From the NCBI GenBank assembly GCA_030533445.1, contig CM060078.1, positions 25,421,091 through 25,485,090 of the forward strand: 64,000 nt of DNA. The letters run 5' to 3'. The notes below the pieces were generated by a model. That model saw nothing but the letters and a program-made list of their open reading frames with translations, made no database searches and was not told where the DNA came from. Positions 45,103-57,730 of the stretch are shown piece after piece. Source of the DNA: Cyprinodon diabolis (Eukaryota > Chordata > Actinopteri > Cyprinodontiformes > Cyprinodontidae). The position numbers and the translations under genes are program-made. Position 1 is the stretch's first letter. Every line of letters begins with the position of its first letter.

Positions 45103-48100
45103 GTGGGTCCAGAGATTTCAGTCTACAAACTGACCAAAAATGGTGACTCTAGCTATAAATATGTGGCCGTGAGGGCGAGTTTAAAATGTTTTTTTGTGTT
45201 TAAAAAACGCCTGCCTCACACTCTAGCTTTTCAGTTGCTCCACTCTAGCAGGCTGGATTTTGCTAAAACTTTGTGGCGCTTGAGGTCTGATTATACAAAA
45301 ACCGTAGCAGTTATCAACATACCGTCTTCAGTTTTAAATAGACGAAGGATTTATCTACAAACTGAGCTTCAAACTGTTTTTCTAGGTGAATGTATGGCGA
45401 CACAGTGAAGTGCTGTTTTTTATGCTTTTTTTTTCCTCTCCCCATTCATTTCCTATGGGATTTTTTTGCGACGTTTTCGCTAATAATTCGCAAACCTTCG
45501 GACTAATGAGAAAGTTTTATACAAGCACACATCACCCCATTGGTCCCGACGCGTGTGCCAACTTTGGGCCCGATCCGCCAAACCGTGCGGGACTAGTTAC
45601 GCGCCGAAGTTTTGGGTATACGGGAGAATTATAATAATAATACGCGGAATAAATATGTGCAATAGTAGTAGGTGGGCCATGCCTTCGGCATGTGGCCCCC
45701 CAACTAGAAAATTTCTAAAGAAATTTTGAGGGGGGCCACCTACTGCCCGTCTGGGGAACCGGGCCAATACGGCCCTGGCAAGTGACGTCGGGGCTCCCCA
45801 GACCAACTGCTTACGCCTTTGAGGGCTGCTGAGGGAAGGAAAGAGGGCAAGTTCATGGGCAAAGAGAGCTGTGTGCCACTTGTGCTGAAATCTGGGAAAT
45901 AGACGTGCACAGAGTATGATGCACAAGGGTAATATGGGTTGTCCATATTGAAACACAGTGGGTAAAGCCCAGTTGGCGGGCTTCGCCCGCCTGCTAGGAG
46001 CCATCTCAGTGAAGAAAAAAATCACCAATGGCGGGCTCTGCCCGCCTTCTAAGAGCCATTGCAGTGATGAAATCACCAATGGCGGGCTCCGCCCGCCTGC
46101 TAAGAGCCATTGCAGTGATGTAATCACCTTTGGCGGGCTCCGCCCGCCTGTTACCATTGGCGGGCTCCGCCCGCCTTCTAAGAGCCATTGCAGTGATGAA
46201 ATCACCAATGGCAATGAGCAATATGCCAGAATGTATGAGTGTGTATAAGGAAGAGGCTTTTATTCTGTAGAGTCCTTGTAGTCTTATTTTGAAAGTCTAT
46301 CATGAATGTGCATCAAAAGATGGGTCACGCCCAGCAGTGATATAGAATCCATTTCCAAATGTTAAATCACTGGTTTTCCATGTTATTAGGTGAATAGTTG
46401 CTGTATTACAGAGTAAATGGGAGACTTTTATTGTGAAATTTGCTCTGGGGTGTGTTTTGAAAAGGTCACTAGAGTCTAATAAAAACAACCTGGAAGAGTT
46501 TGGGTCATAATGTTGAGCCATTTGCATCAATTAATGCATTACTATAATCTAGAGGCTTTTATTTTGTAGGGTCCCTGGAGTCTTATTTTGAAAGTCCAAC
46601 AGAGTTGTGTTTATAGAAAATGTTCAGACCCGTCAATGATAGTTGATTACTTTCCAATCGTTAAATCACTCTTTTTCCATGTTATTAGGGCAGTAGATGA
46701 AGCGGAAATGGGAGGCTTTTATTTTGAAATTTGCTATAGGGTGTGTTTTAAACAGTCTCCTAGAGTCTATTCTCTAAAACGGGGTTGAGTTTGGGTCATA
46801 ATGTTGAGCCATATAGAGCAATAAATATATGTAAAAAATATAGAGGCTTTTATTTTGTAGGGTCCCTGGAGTCTTATTTTGAAAGTCTATCAGTGCTGAG
46901 TGGCAAGGGAAGTGTCATGTACAGCAGTCATATAGTATCCATTTCCCAATGTTAAATCAGTCCTTTCACCCTCCATTAGATTAATATGTGCTGTTTAAAA
47001 CAGCAGAGGTAAAATCTGTTTGAAGCTTGGTAACCTTGACAACGCTTAACGAGCCTCTCACTGACACAGACAACAGCTGCACTCACTATTGGTTTCTTCT
47101 TCCCAGGCTTTTTTGTATGGGAAGAACGGCACCGAACAAACGACTACTGATCAAAAACCGTATGAGTTATTCAAAAAACATTTTCACCATGAGCATCAGC
47201 AATCCTTCGACTCCAACTATACCAACTTTGGTGTATGTGTGTCATTCAGAAAAATATTTATGACGAGTTGAAAACACATAGTCTGATTCGTTTTTCTCCC
47301 ATCTTCAGCTCAAAAAGAATGGAGAAAGGCTGAAACTCTCATCCACTTTAGGTTGGTCTGGAGGGTTTTTAAGGCAAAGTATTAATCCTACCGTAATTCC
47401 GAAGACATTGTGTGAGTCCAGAGGTTTCAGTCTACAAACTGACCAAAAATGGTGACTGTAGCTCCAAATATGTGGCCGTGAGGGCGAGAATAAGATGTTT
47501 GATCTTAAAAAATGGCCGCCTCACACTAAGATTTCAGCAGCTGCACTCTAGCAGGCTGCTGCAGAAGCTAACTGTCAGCTAGCTTCCAGGTGCTTACCCT
47601 CCGAACAAACGACTGCTGAGCAAAAACCGTAAAAGATATCTGAAAAATTCTTTCAGTGAAAGCAACATCTATCCTTTGTCTCAGACTGGGGTAACCTTCA
47701 TGTCTGTAGGTCTTTCACAACCCAAAACGAAGCACAAACAAAATGGTTGGCCCACCTGCTCCTCCCTTTGTTTGAACTGCAGGACCTCACTCTCACTCAC
47801 CTTTTAGCTGCTAAAGCACCCCTCCGAACAAACGACTGCTGAGTAAAAACCGTAAAAGGTATCTGAAAAATTCTTTTTATCTAAGCGACAGCTATATCTT
47901 GTCTTCAATTGGAGTAACTTTCATGGCTGTAGGTCATCTACAAACTGAATGGGAAGAGAAAGAAAAAGAAAAAACGTTTCATCACACCTAAGCTTCTAAT
48001 TGAGCTAGCTGCAGCAGGTCACTGTCACTCAGCTTTCAGGTGCTTAAAATGTCCTCCGAACAAACGACTGCTGAGCAAAAACCGTATGAGTTATTCAAAA

Positions 48101-48336
48101 AATTTTTTCACCGTGAGCGTCAGTCATCCTTCGACTCCAACTATGCCAACTTTGGTGTATGTGTGTCATTCAGAAAAATATTTATGACGAGTTTAAAACA
48201 CATAGTCGGATTCGTTTTTCTCCCCTCTTCTGCTCCAAAACCAATGAAAAACGGCTCTGATTTTCATCGACTTTAGGTCGGTCTGGAGGGTTTTTAAGGA
48301 AAAGTATTAATCCTACCGTAATTCCGAAGATATTGT
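45103..48336. repeat. Unit U15 (3,234 bp, one cassette)
   Basis: One cassette at 45630-45703; D is 45975-46212 with five hairpins. The right half matches U7 and U17 (CATCCACTTTAGG near 47341, AAGGCAAAG near 47370), although the D arrays of those units are shorter. Confidence 0.95.
45630..45703. repeat. Hairpin cassette B in U15 (one copy)
   Basis: A single cassette with the shortest TAA run of the filled units. U7 and U17, which match U15 over their right halves, have no cassette. Confidence 0.9.
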
Positions 48337-51300
48337 GTGGGTCCAGAGATTTCAGTCTACAAACTGACCAAAAATGGTGACTCTAGCTATAAATATGTGG
48401 CCGTGAGGGCGAGTTTAAAATGTTTTTTTGTGTTTAAAAAACGCCTGCCTCACACTCTAGCTTTTCAGTTGCTCCACTCTAGCAGGCTGGATTTTGCTAA
48501 AACTTTGTGGCGCTTGAGGTCTGATTATACAAAAACCGTAGCAGTTATCAACATACCGTCTTCAGTTTTAAATAGACGAAGGATTTATCTACAAACTGAG
48601 CTTCAAACTGTTTTTCTAGGTGAATGTATGCCGACACAGTGAAGTGCTGTTTTTTATGCTTTTTTTTTCCTCTCCCCATTCATTTCCTATGGGATTTTTT
48701 TGCGACGTTTTCGCTAATAATTCGCAAACCTTCGGACTAATGAGAAAGTTTTATACAAGCACACATCACCCCATTGGTCCCGACGCGTGTGCCAACTTTG
48801 GGCCCGATCCGCCAAACCGTGCGGGACTAGTTACGCGCCGAAGTTTTGGGTATACGGGAGAATTATAATAACTAGAAAATTTCTAAAGAAATTTTGAGGG
48901 GGGCCACCTACTGCCCGTCTGGGGAACCGGGCCAATACGGCCCTGGCAAGTGACGTCGGGGCTCCCCAGACCAACTGCTTACGCCTTTGAGGGCTGCTGA
49001 GGGAAGGAAAGAGGGCAAGTTCATGGGCAAAGAGAGCTGTGTGCCACTTGTGCTGAAATCTGGGAAATAGACGTGCACAGCGTATGATGCACAAGGGTAA
49101 TATGGGTTGTCCATATTGAAACACAGTGGGTAAAGCCCAGTTGGCGGGCTTCGCCCGCCTGCTAGGAGCCATCTCAGTGAAGAAAAAAATCACCAATGGC
49201 GGGCTCTGCCCGCCTTCTAAGAGCCATTGCAGTGATGAAATCACCAATGGCGGGCTCCGCCCGCCTGCTAAGAGCCATTGCAGTGATGTAATCACCTTTG
49301 GCGGGTTCCGCCCGCCTGTTACCATTGGCGGGCTCCGCCCGCCTTCTAAGAGCCATTGCAGTGATGAAATCACCAATGGCAATGAGCAATATGCCAGAAT
49401 GTATGAGTGTGTATAAGGAAGAGGCTTTTATTCTGTAGAGTCCTTGTAGTCTTATTTTGAAAGTCTATCATGAATGTGCATCAAAAGATGGGTCACGCCC
49501 AGCAGTGATATAGAATCCATTTCCAAATGTTAAATCACTGGTTTTCCATGTTATTAGGTGAATAGTTGCTGTATTACAGAGTAAATGGGAGACTTTTATT
49601 GTGAAATTTGCTCTGGGTGTGTTTTGAAAAGGTCACTAGAGTCTAATAAAAACAACCTGGAAGAGTTTGGGTCATAATGTTGAGCCATTTGCATCAATTA
49701 ATGCATTAGTATAATCTAGAGGCTTTTATTTTGTAGGGTCCCTGGAGTCTTATTTTGAAAGTCCAACAGAGTTGTGTTTATAGAAAATGTTCAGACCCGT
49801 CAATGATAGTTGATTACTTTCCAATCGTTAAATCACTCTTTTTCCATGTTATTAGGGCAGTAGATGAAGCGGAAATGGGAGGCTTTTATTTTGAAATTTG
49901 CTACAGGGTGTGTTTTAAACAGTCTCCTAGAGTCTATTCTCTAAAACGGGGTTGAGTTTGGGTCATAATGTTGAGCCATATAGGGCAATAAATATATGTA
50001 AAAAATATAGAGGCTTTTATTTTGTAGGGTCCCTGGAGTCTTATTTTGAAAGTCTATCAGTGCTGAGTGGCAAGGGAAGTGTCATGGACAGCAGTCATAT
50101 AGTATCCATTTCCCAATGTTAAATCAGTCCTTTCACCCTCCATTAGATTAATATGTGCTGTTTAAAACAGCAGAGGTAAAATCTGTTTGAAGCTTGGTAA
50201 CCTTGACAACGCTTAACGAGCCTCTCACTGACACAGACAACAGCTGCACTCACTATTGGTTTCTTCTTCCCAGGCTTTTTTGTATGGGAAGAACGGCACC
50301 GAACAAACGACTACTGATCAAAAACCGTATGAGTTATTCAAAAAACATTTTCACCATGAGCATCAGCAATCCTTCGACTCCAACTATACCAACTTTGGTG
50401 TATGTGTGTCATTCAGAAAAATATTTATGACGAGTTGAAAACACATAGTCTGATTCGTTTCTCTCCCATCTTCAGCTCAAAAAGAATAGAGAAAGGCTGA
50501 AACTCTCATCGACTTTAGGTTGGTCTGGACGGTTTTTAAGGAAAAGTATTAATCCTACCGTAATTCCGAAGACATTGTGTGAGTCCAGAGGTTTCAGTCT
50601 ACAAACTGACCAAAAATGGTGACTGTAGCTCCAAATATGTGGCCGTGAGGGCGAGAATAAGATGTTTGATCTTAAAAGAATGGCCGCCTCACACTAAGAT
50701 TTCAGCAGCTGCACTCTAGCAGGCTGCTGCAGAAGCTAACTGTCAGCTAGCTTCCAGGTGCTTACCCTCCGAACAAACGACTGCTGAGCAAAAACCGTAA
50801 AAGATATCTGAAAAATTCTTTCAGTGAAAGCAACATCTATCCTTTGTCTCAGACTGGGGTAACCTTCATGTCTGTAGGTCTTTCACAACCCAAAACGAAG
50901 CACAAACAAAATGGTTGGCCCACCTGCTCCTCCCTTTGTTTGAACTGCAGGACCTCACTCTCACTCACCTTTTAGCTGCTAAAGCACCCCTCCGAACAAA
51001 CGACTGCTGAGTAAAAACCGTAAAAGGTATCTGAAAAATTATTTTTATCTAAGCGACAGCTATATCTTGTCTTCAATTGGAGTAACTTTCATGGCTGTAG
51101 GTCATCTACAACCTGAATGGGAAGAGAAAGAAAAAGAAAAAACGTTTTGTCACACCTGATCTTCTAATTGAGCTAGCTGCAGCAGGACACTCTCCCCCAG
51201 CTTTCAGCTGCTTAAAATGTCCTCCGAACAAACGACTGCTGAGCAAAAACCGTATGAGTTATTCAAAATATTTTTTCACCGTGAGCGTCAGCCATCCTTC

Positions 51301-51504
51301 GACTCCAACTATGCCAACTTTGGTGTATGTGTGTCATTCAGAAAAATATTTATGACGAGTTTAAAACACATAGTCTGATTCGTTTTTCTCCCCTCTTCTG
51401 CTCCAAAACCAATGAAAAACGGCTCTGATTTTCATCGACTTTAGGTCGGTCTGGAGGGTTTTTAAGGAAAAGTATTAATCCTACCGTAATTCCGAAGATA
51501 TTGT
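48337..51504. repeat. Unit U16 (3,168 bp, no cassette)
   Basis: Empty cassette site; D is 49143-49380 with five hairpins, one reading GGCGGGTTCCGCCCGCC near 49303. The right half from about 49910 to 51290 shares an almost complete set of rare variants with U1. Confidence 0.95.
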
Positions 51505-54500
51505 GTGGGTCCAGAGATTTCAGTCTACAAACTGACCAAAAATGGTGACTCTAGCTATAAATATGTGGCCGTGAGGGCGAGTTTAAAATGTTTTTTTGTG
51601 TTTAAAAAACGCCTGCCTCACACTCTAGCTTTTCAGTTGCTCCACTCTAGCAGGCTGGATTTTGCTAAAACTTTGTGGCGCTTGAGGTCTGATTATACAA
51701 AAACCGTAGCAGTTATCAACATACCGTCTTCAGTTTTAAATAGACGAAGGATTTATCTACAAACTGAGCTTCAAACTGTTTTTCTAGGTGAATGTATGCC
51801 GACACAGTGAAGTGCTGTTTTTTATGCTTTTTTTTTCCTCTCCCCATTCATTTCCTATGGGATTTTTTTGCGACGTTTTCGCTAATAATTCGCAAACCTT
51901 CGGACTAATGAGAAAGTTTTATACAAGCACACATCACCCCATTGGTCCCGACGCGTGTGCCAACTTTGGGCCCGATCCGCCAAACCGTGCGGGACTAGTT
52001 ACGTGCCGAAGTTTTGGGTATACGGGAGAATTATAATAATAATACTAGAAAATTTCTAAAGAAATTTTGAGGGGGGCCACCTACTGCCCGTCTGGGGAAC
52101 CGGGCCAATACGGCCCTGGCAAGTGACGTCGGGGCTCCCCAGACCAACTGCTTACGCCTTTGAGGGCTGCTGAGGGAAGGAAAGAGGGCAAGTTCATGGG
52201 CAAAGAGAGCTGTGTGCCACTTGTGCTGAAATCTGGGAAATAGACGTGCACAGAGTATGATGCACAAGGGTAATATGGGTTGTCCATATTGAAACACAGT
52301 GGGTAAAGCCCAGTTGGCGGGCTTCGCCCGCCTGCTAGGAGCCATCTCAGTGAAGAAAAAAATCACCAATGGCGGGCTCTGCCCGCCTTCTAAGAGCCAT
52401 TGCAGTGATGAAATCACCTGCTAAGAGCCATTGCAGTGATGTAATCACCTTTGGCGGGCTCCGCCCGCCTGTTACCATTGGCGGGCTCCGCCCGCCTTCT
52501 AAGAGCCATTGCAGTGATGAAATCACCAATGGCAATGAGCAATATGCCAGAATGTATGAGTGTGTATAAGGAAGAGGCTTTTATTCTGTAGAGTCCTTGT
52601 AGTCTTATTTTGAAAGTCTATCATGAATGTGCATCAAAAGATGGGTCACGCCCAGCAGTGATATAGAATCCATTTCCAAATGTTAAATCACTGGTTTTCC
52701 ATGTTATTAGGTGAATAGTTGCTGTATTACAGAGTAAATGGGAGACTTTTATTGTGAAATTTGCTCTGGGGTGTGTTTTGAAAAGGTCACTAGAGTCTAA
52801 TAAAAACAACCTGGAAGAGTTTGGGTCATAATGTTGAGCCATTTGCATCAATTAATGCATTACTATAATCTAGAGGCTTTTATTTTGTAGGGTCCCTGGA
52901 GTCTTATTTTGAAAGTCCAACAGAGTTGTGTTTATAGAAAATGTTCAGACCCGTCAATGATAGTTGATTACTTTCCAATCGTTAAATCACTCTTTTTCCA
53001 TGTTATTAGGGCAGTAGATGAAGCGGAAATGGGAGGCTTTTATTTTGAAATTTGCTATAGGGTGTGTTTTAAACAGTCTCCTAGAGTCTATTCTCTAAAA
53101 CGGGGTTGAGTTTGGGTCATAATGTTGAGCCATATAGAGCAATAAATATATGTAAAAAATATAGAGGCTTTTATTTTGTAGGGTCCCTGGAGTCTTATTT
53201 TGAAAGTCTATCAGTGCTGAGTGGCAAGGGAAGTGTCATGTACAGCAGTCATATAGTATCCATTTCCCAATGTTAAATCAGTCCTTTCACCCTCCATTAG
53301 ATTAATATGTGCTGTTTAAAACAGCAGAGGTAAAATCTGTTTGAAGCTTGGTAACCTTGACAACGCTTAACGAGCCTCTCACTGACACAGACAACAGCTG
53401 CACTCACTATTGGTTTCTTCTTCCCAGGCTTTTTTGTATGGGAAGAACGGCACCGAACAAACGACTACTGATCAAAAACCGTATGAGTTATTCAAAAAAC
53501 ATTTTCACCATGAGCATCAGCAATCCTTCGACTCCAACTATACCAACTTTGGTGTATGTGTGTCATTCAGAAAAATATTTATGACGAGTTGAAAACACAT
53601 AGTCTGATTCGTTTTTCTCCCATCTTCAGCTCAAAAAGAATGGAGAAAGGCTGAAACTCTCATCCACTTTAGGTTGGTCTGGAGGGTTTTTAAGGCAAAG
53701 TATTAATCCTACCGTAATTCCGAAGACATTGTGTGAGTCCAGAGGTTTCAGTCTACAAACTGACCAAAAATGGTGACTGTAGCTCCAAATATGTGGCCGT
53801 GAGGGCGAGAATAAGATGTTTGATCTTAAAAAATGGCCGCCTCACACTAAGATTTCAGCAGCTGCACTCTAGCAGGCTGCTGCAGAAGCTAACTGTCAGC
53901 TAGCTTCCAGGTGCTTACCCTCCGAACAAACGACTGCTGAGCAAAAACCGTAAAAGATATCTGAAAAATTCTTTCAGTGAAAGCAACATCTATCCTTTGT
54001 CTCAGACTGGGGTAACCTTCATGTCTGTAGGTCTTTCACAACCCAAAACGAAGCACAAACAAAATGGTTGGCCCACCTGCTCCTCCCTTTGTTTGAACTG
54101 CAGGACCTCACTCTCACTCACCTTTTAGCTGCTAAAGCACCCCTCCGAACAAACGACTGCTGAGTAAAAACCGTAAAAGGTATCTGAAAAATTCTTTTTA
54201 TCTAAGCGACAGCTATATCTTGTCTTCAATTGGAGTAACTTTCATGGCTGTAGGTCATCTACAAACTGAATGGGAAGAGAAAGAAAAAGAAAAAACGTTT
54301 CATCACACCTAAGCTTCTAATTGAGCTAGCTGCAGCAGGTCACTGTCACTCAGCTTTCAGGTGCTTAAAATGTCCTCCGAACAAACGACTGCTGAGCAAA
54401 AACCGTATGAGTTATTCAAAAAATTTTTTCACCGTGAGCGTCAGTCATCCTTCGACTCCAACTATGCCAACTTTGGTGTATGTGTGTCATTCAGAAAAAT

Positions 54501-54657
54501 ATTTATGACGAGTTTAAAACACATAGTCGGATTCGTTTTTCTCCCCTCTTCTGCTCCAAAACCAATGAAAAACGGCTCTGATTTTCATCGACTTTAGGTC
54601 GGTCTGGAGGGTTTTTAAGGAAAAGTATTAATCCTACCGTAATTCCGAAGATATTGT
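51505..54657. repeat. Unit U17 (3,153 bp, no cassette, one GC hairpin deleted)
   Basis: The leader has TTACGTGCCG near 52000, as in U1, U2, U4 and U9, while the right half matches U7 and U15. D (52316-52533) has lost 20 bp that contain exactly one GC hairpin; the junction is at 52418/52419. The TAA tract here ends TAATAATACTAG instead of TAACTAG. Confidence 0.95.
52316..52533. repeat. Minisatellite D in U17 (one hairpin removed)
   Basis: Compared with the full form, 20 bp containing one complete GC core are gone; ATCACC joins TGCTAAGAGCC at 52418/52419. Both ends of the lost piece carry CC, allowing slippage across the hairpin. Linker material is retained, unlike the whole-step losses in U5, U7, U10 and U18. 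Confidence 0.9.
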
Positions 54658-57600
54658 GTGGGTCCAGAGATTTCAGTCTACAAACTGACCAAAAATGGTG
54701 ACTCTAGCTATAAATATGTGGCCGTGAGGGCGAGTTTAAAATGTTTTTTTGTGTTTAAAAAACGCCTGCCTCACACTCTAGCTTTTCAGTTGCTCCACTC
54801 TAGCAGGCTGGATTTTGCTAAAACTTTGTGGCGCTTGAGGTCTGATTATACAAAAACCGTAGCAGTTATCAACATACCGTCTTCAGTTTTAAATAGACGA
54901 AGGATTTATCTACAAACTGAGCTTCAAACTGTTTTTCTAGGTGAATGTATGCCGACACAGTGAAGTGCTGTTTTTTATGCTTTTTTTTTCCTCTCCCCAT
55001 TCATTTCCTATGGGATTTTTTTGCGACGTTTTCGCTAATAATTCGCAAACCTTCGGACTAATGAGAAAGTTTTATACAAGCACACATCACCCCATTGGTC
55101 CCGACGCGTGTGCCAACTTTGGGCCCGATCCGCCAAACCGTGCGGGACTAGTTACGCGCCGAAGTTTTGGGTATACGGGAGAATTATAATAATAACTAGA
55201 AAATTTCTAAAGAAATTTTGAGGGGGGCCACCTACTGCCCGTCTTGGGAACCGGGCCAATACGGCCCTGTCAAGTGACGTCGGGGCTCCCCAGACCAACT
55301 GCTTACGCCTTTGAGGGCTGCTGAGGGAAGGAAAGAGGGCAAGTTCATGGGCAAAGAGAGCTGTGTGCCACTTGTGCTGACATCTGGGAAATAGACGTGC
55401 ACAGCGTATGATGCACAAGGGTAATATGGGTTGTCCATATTGAAACACAGTGGGTAAAGCCCAGTTGGCGGGCTTCGCCCGCCTGCTAGGAGCCATCTCA
55501 GTGAAGAAAAAAATCACCAATGGCGGGCTCTGCCCGCCTTCTAAGAGCCATTGCAGTGATGAAATCACCAATGGCGGGCTCCGCCCGCCTGCTAAGAGCC
55601 ATTGCAGTGATGTAATCACCAATGGCAATGAGCAATATGCCAGAATGTATGAGTGTGTATAAGGAAGAGGCTTTTATTCTGTAGAGTCCTTGTAGTCTTA
55701 TTTTGAAAGTCTATCATGAATGTGCATCAAAAGATGGGTCACGCCCAGCAGTGATATAGAATCCATTTCCAAATGTTAAATCACTGGTTTTCCATGTTAT
55801 TAGGTGAATAGTTGCTGTATTACAGAGTAAATGGGAGACTTTTATTGTGAAATTTGCTCTGGGGTGTGTTTTGAAAAGGTCACTAGAGTCTAATAAAAAC
55901 AACCTGGAAGAGTTTGGGTCATAATGTTGAGCCATTTGCATCAATTAATGCATTAGTATAATCTAGAGGCTTTTATTTTGTAGGGTCGCTGGAGTCTTAT
56001 TTTGAAAGTCCAACAGAGTTGTGTTTATAGAAAATGTTCAGACCCGTCAATGATAGTTGATTACTTTCCAATCGTTAAATCACTCTTTTTCCATGTTATT
56101 AGGGCAGTAGATGAAGCGGAAATGGGAGGCTTTTATTTTGAAATTTGCTATAGGGTGTGTTTTAAACAGTCTCCTAGAGTCTATTCTCTAAAACGGGGTT
56201 GAGTTTGGGTCATAATGTTGAGCCATATAGGGCAATAAATATATGTAAAAAATATAGAGGCTTTTATTTTGTAGGGTCCCTGGAGTCTTATTTTGAAAGT
56301 CTATCAGTGCTGAGTGGCAAGGGAAGTGTCATGGACAGCAGTCATATAGTATCCATTTCCCAATGTTAAATCAGTCCTTTCACCCTCCATTAGATTAATA
56401 TGTGCTGTTTAAAACAGCAGAGGTAAAATCTGTTTGAAGCTTGGTAACCTTGACAATGCTTAACGAGCCTCTCACTGACACAGACAACAGCTGCACTCAC
56501 TATTGGTTTCTTCTTCCCAGGCTTTTTTGTATGGGAAGAACGGCACCGAACAAACGACTACTGATCAAAAACCGTATGAGTTATTCAAAAAACATTTTCA
56601 CCATGAGCATCAGCAATCCTTCGACTCCAACTATACCAACTTTGGTGTATGTGTGTCATTCAGAAAACACATAGTCTGATTCGTTTCTCTCCCATCTTCA
56701 GCTCAAAAAGAATAGAGAAAGTCTGAAACTCTCATCGACTTTAGGTTGGTCTGGAGGGTTTTTAAGGAAAAGTATTAATCCTACCGTAATTCCGAAGACA
56801 TTGTGTGAGTCCAGAGGTTTCAGTCTACAAACTGACCAAAAATGGTGACTGTAGCTCCAAATATGTGGCCGTGAGGGCGAGAATAAGATGTTTGATCTGA
56901 AAAAAATGGCCGCCTCACACTAAGATTTCAGCAGCTGCACTCTAGCAGGCTGCTGCAGAAGCTAACTGTCAGCTAGCTTCCAGGTGCTTACCCTCCGAAC
57001 AAACGACTGCTGAGCAAAAACCGTAAAAGATATCTGAAAAATTCTTTCAGTGAAAGCAACATCTATCCTTTGTCTCAGACTGGGGTAACCTTCATGTCTG
57101 TAGGTCTTTCACAACCCAAAACGAAGCACAAACAAAATGGTTGGCCCACCTGCTCCTCCCTTTCTTTTAACTGCAGGACCTCACTCTCACTCACCTTTTA
57201 GCTGCTAAAGCACCCCTCCGAACAAACGACTGCTGAGTAAAAACCGTAAAAGGTATCTGAAAAATTCTTTTTATCTAAGCGACAGCTATATCTTGTCTTC
57301 GATTGGAGTAACTTTCATGGCTGTAGGTCATCTACAAACTGAATGGGAAGAGAAAGAAAAAGAAAAAACGTTTCATCACACCTAAGCTTCTAATTGAGCT
57401 AGCTGCAGCAGGTCACTGTCACTCAGCTTTCAGGTGCTTAAAATGTCCTCCGAACAAACGACTGCTGAGCAAAAACCGTATGAGTTATTCAAAAAAATTT
57501 TTCACCGTGAGCGTCAGTCATCCTTCGACTCCAACTATGCCAACTTTGGTGTATGTGTGTCATTCAGAAAAATATTTATGACGAGTTTAAAACACATAGT

Positions 57601-57730
57601 CTGATTCGTTTTTCTGCCCTCTTCTGCTCCAAAACCAATGAAAAACGGCTCTGATTTTCATCGACTTTAGGTCGGTCTGGAGGGTTTTTAAGGAAAAGTA
57701 TTAATCCTACCGTAATTCCGAAGATATTGT
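54658..57730. repeat. Unit U18 (3,073 bp, no cassette, three-hairpin D)
   Basis: D (55467-55626) has three GC hairpins and ends directly after a GTGATGTAATCACC linker. L1 has lost 21 bp near 56664 between two GAAAA runs. GTCTTGGGA and GCTGACATC match U4 and U10; C also has CCCTGTCAAGTG near 55265. Confidence 0.95.
55467..55626. repeat. Minisatellite D in U18 (three GC hairpins)
   Basis: Ends after GTGATGTAATCACCAATGGC, so the final linker is of the GTA-loop type rather than the usual GAA-loop type. The loss therefore used a different junction from that in U7, although the length is the same (160 bp). Confidence 0.9.
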
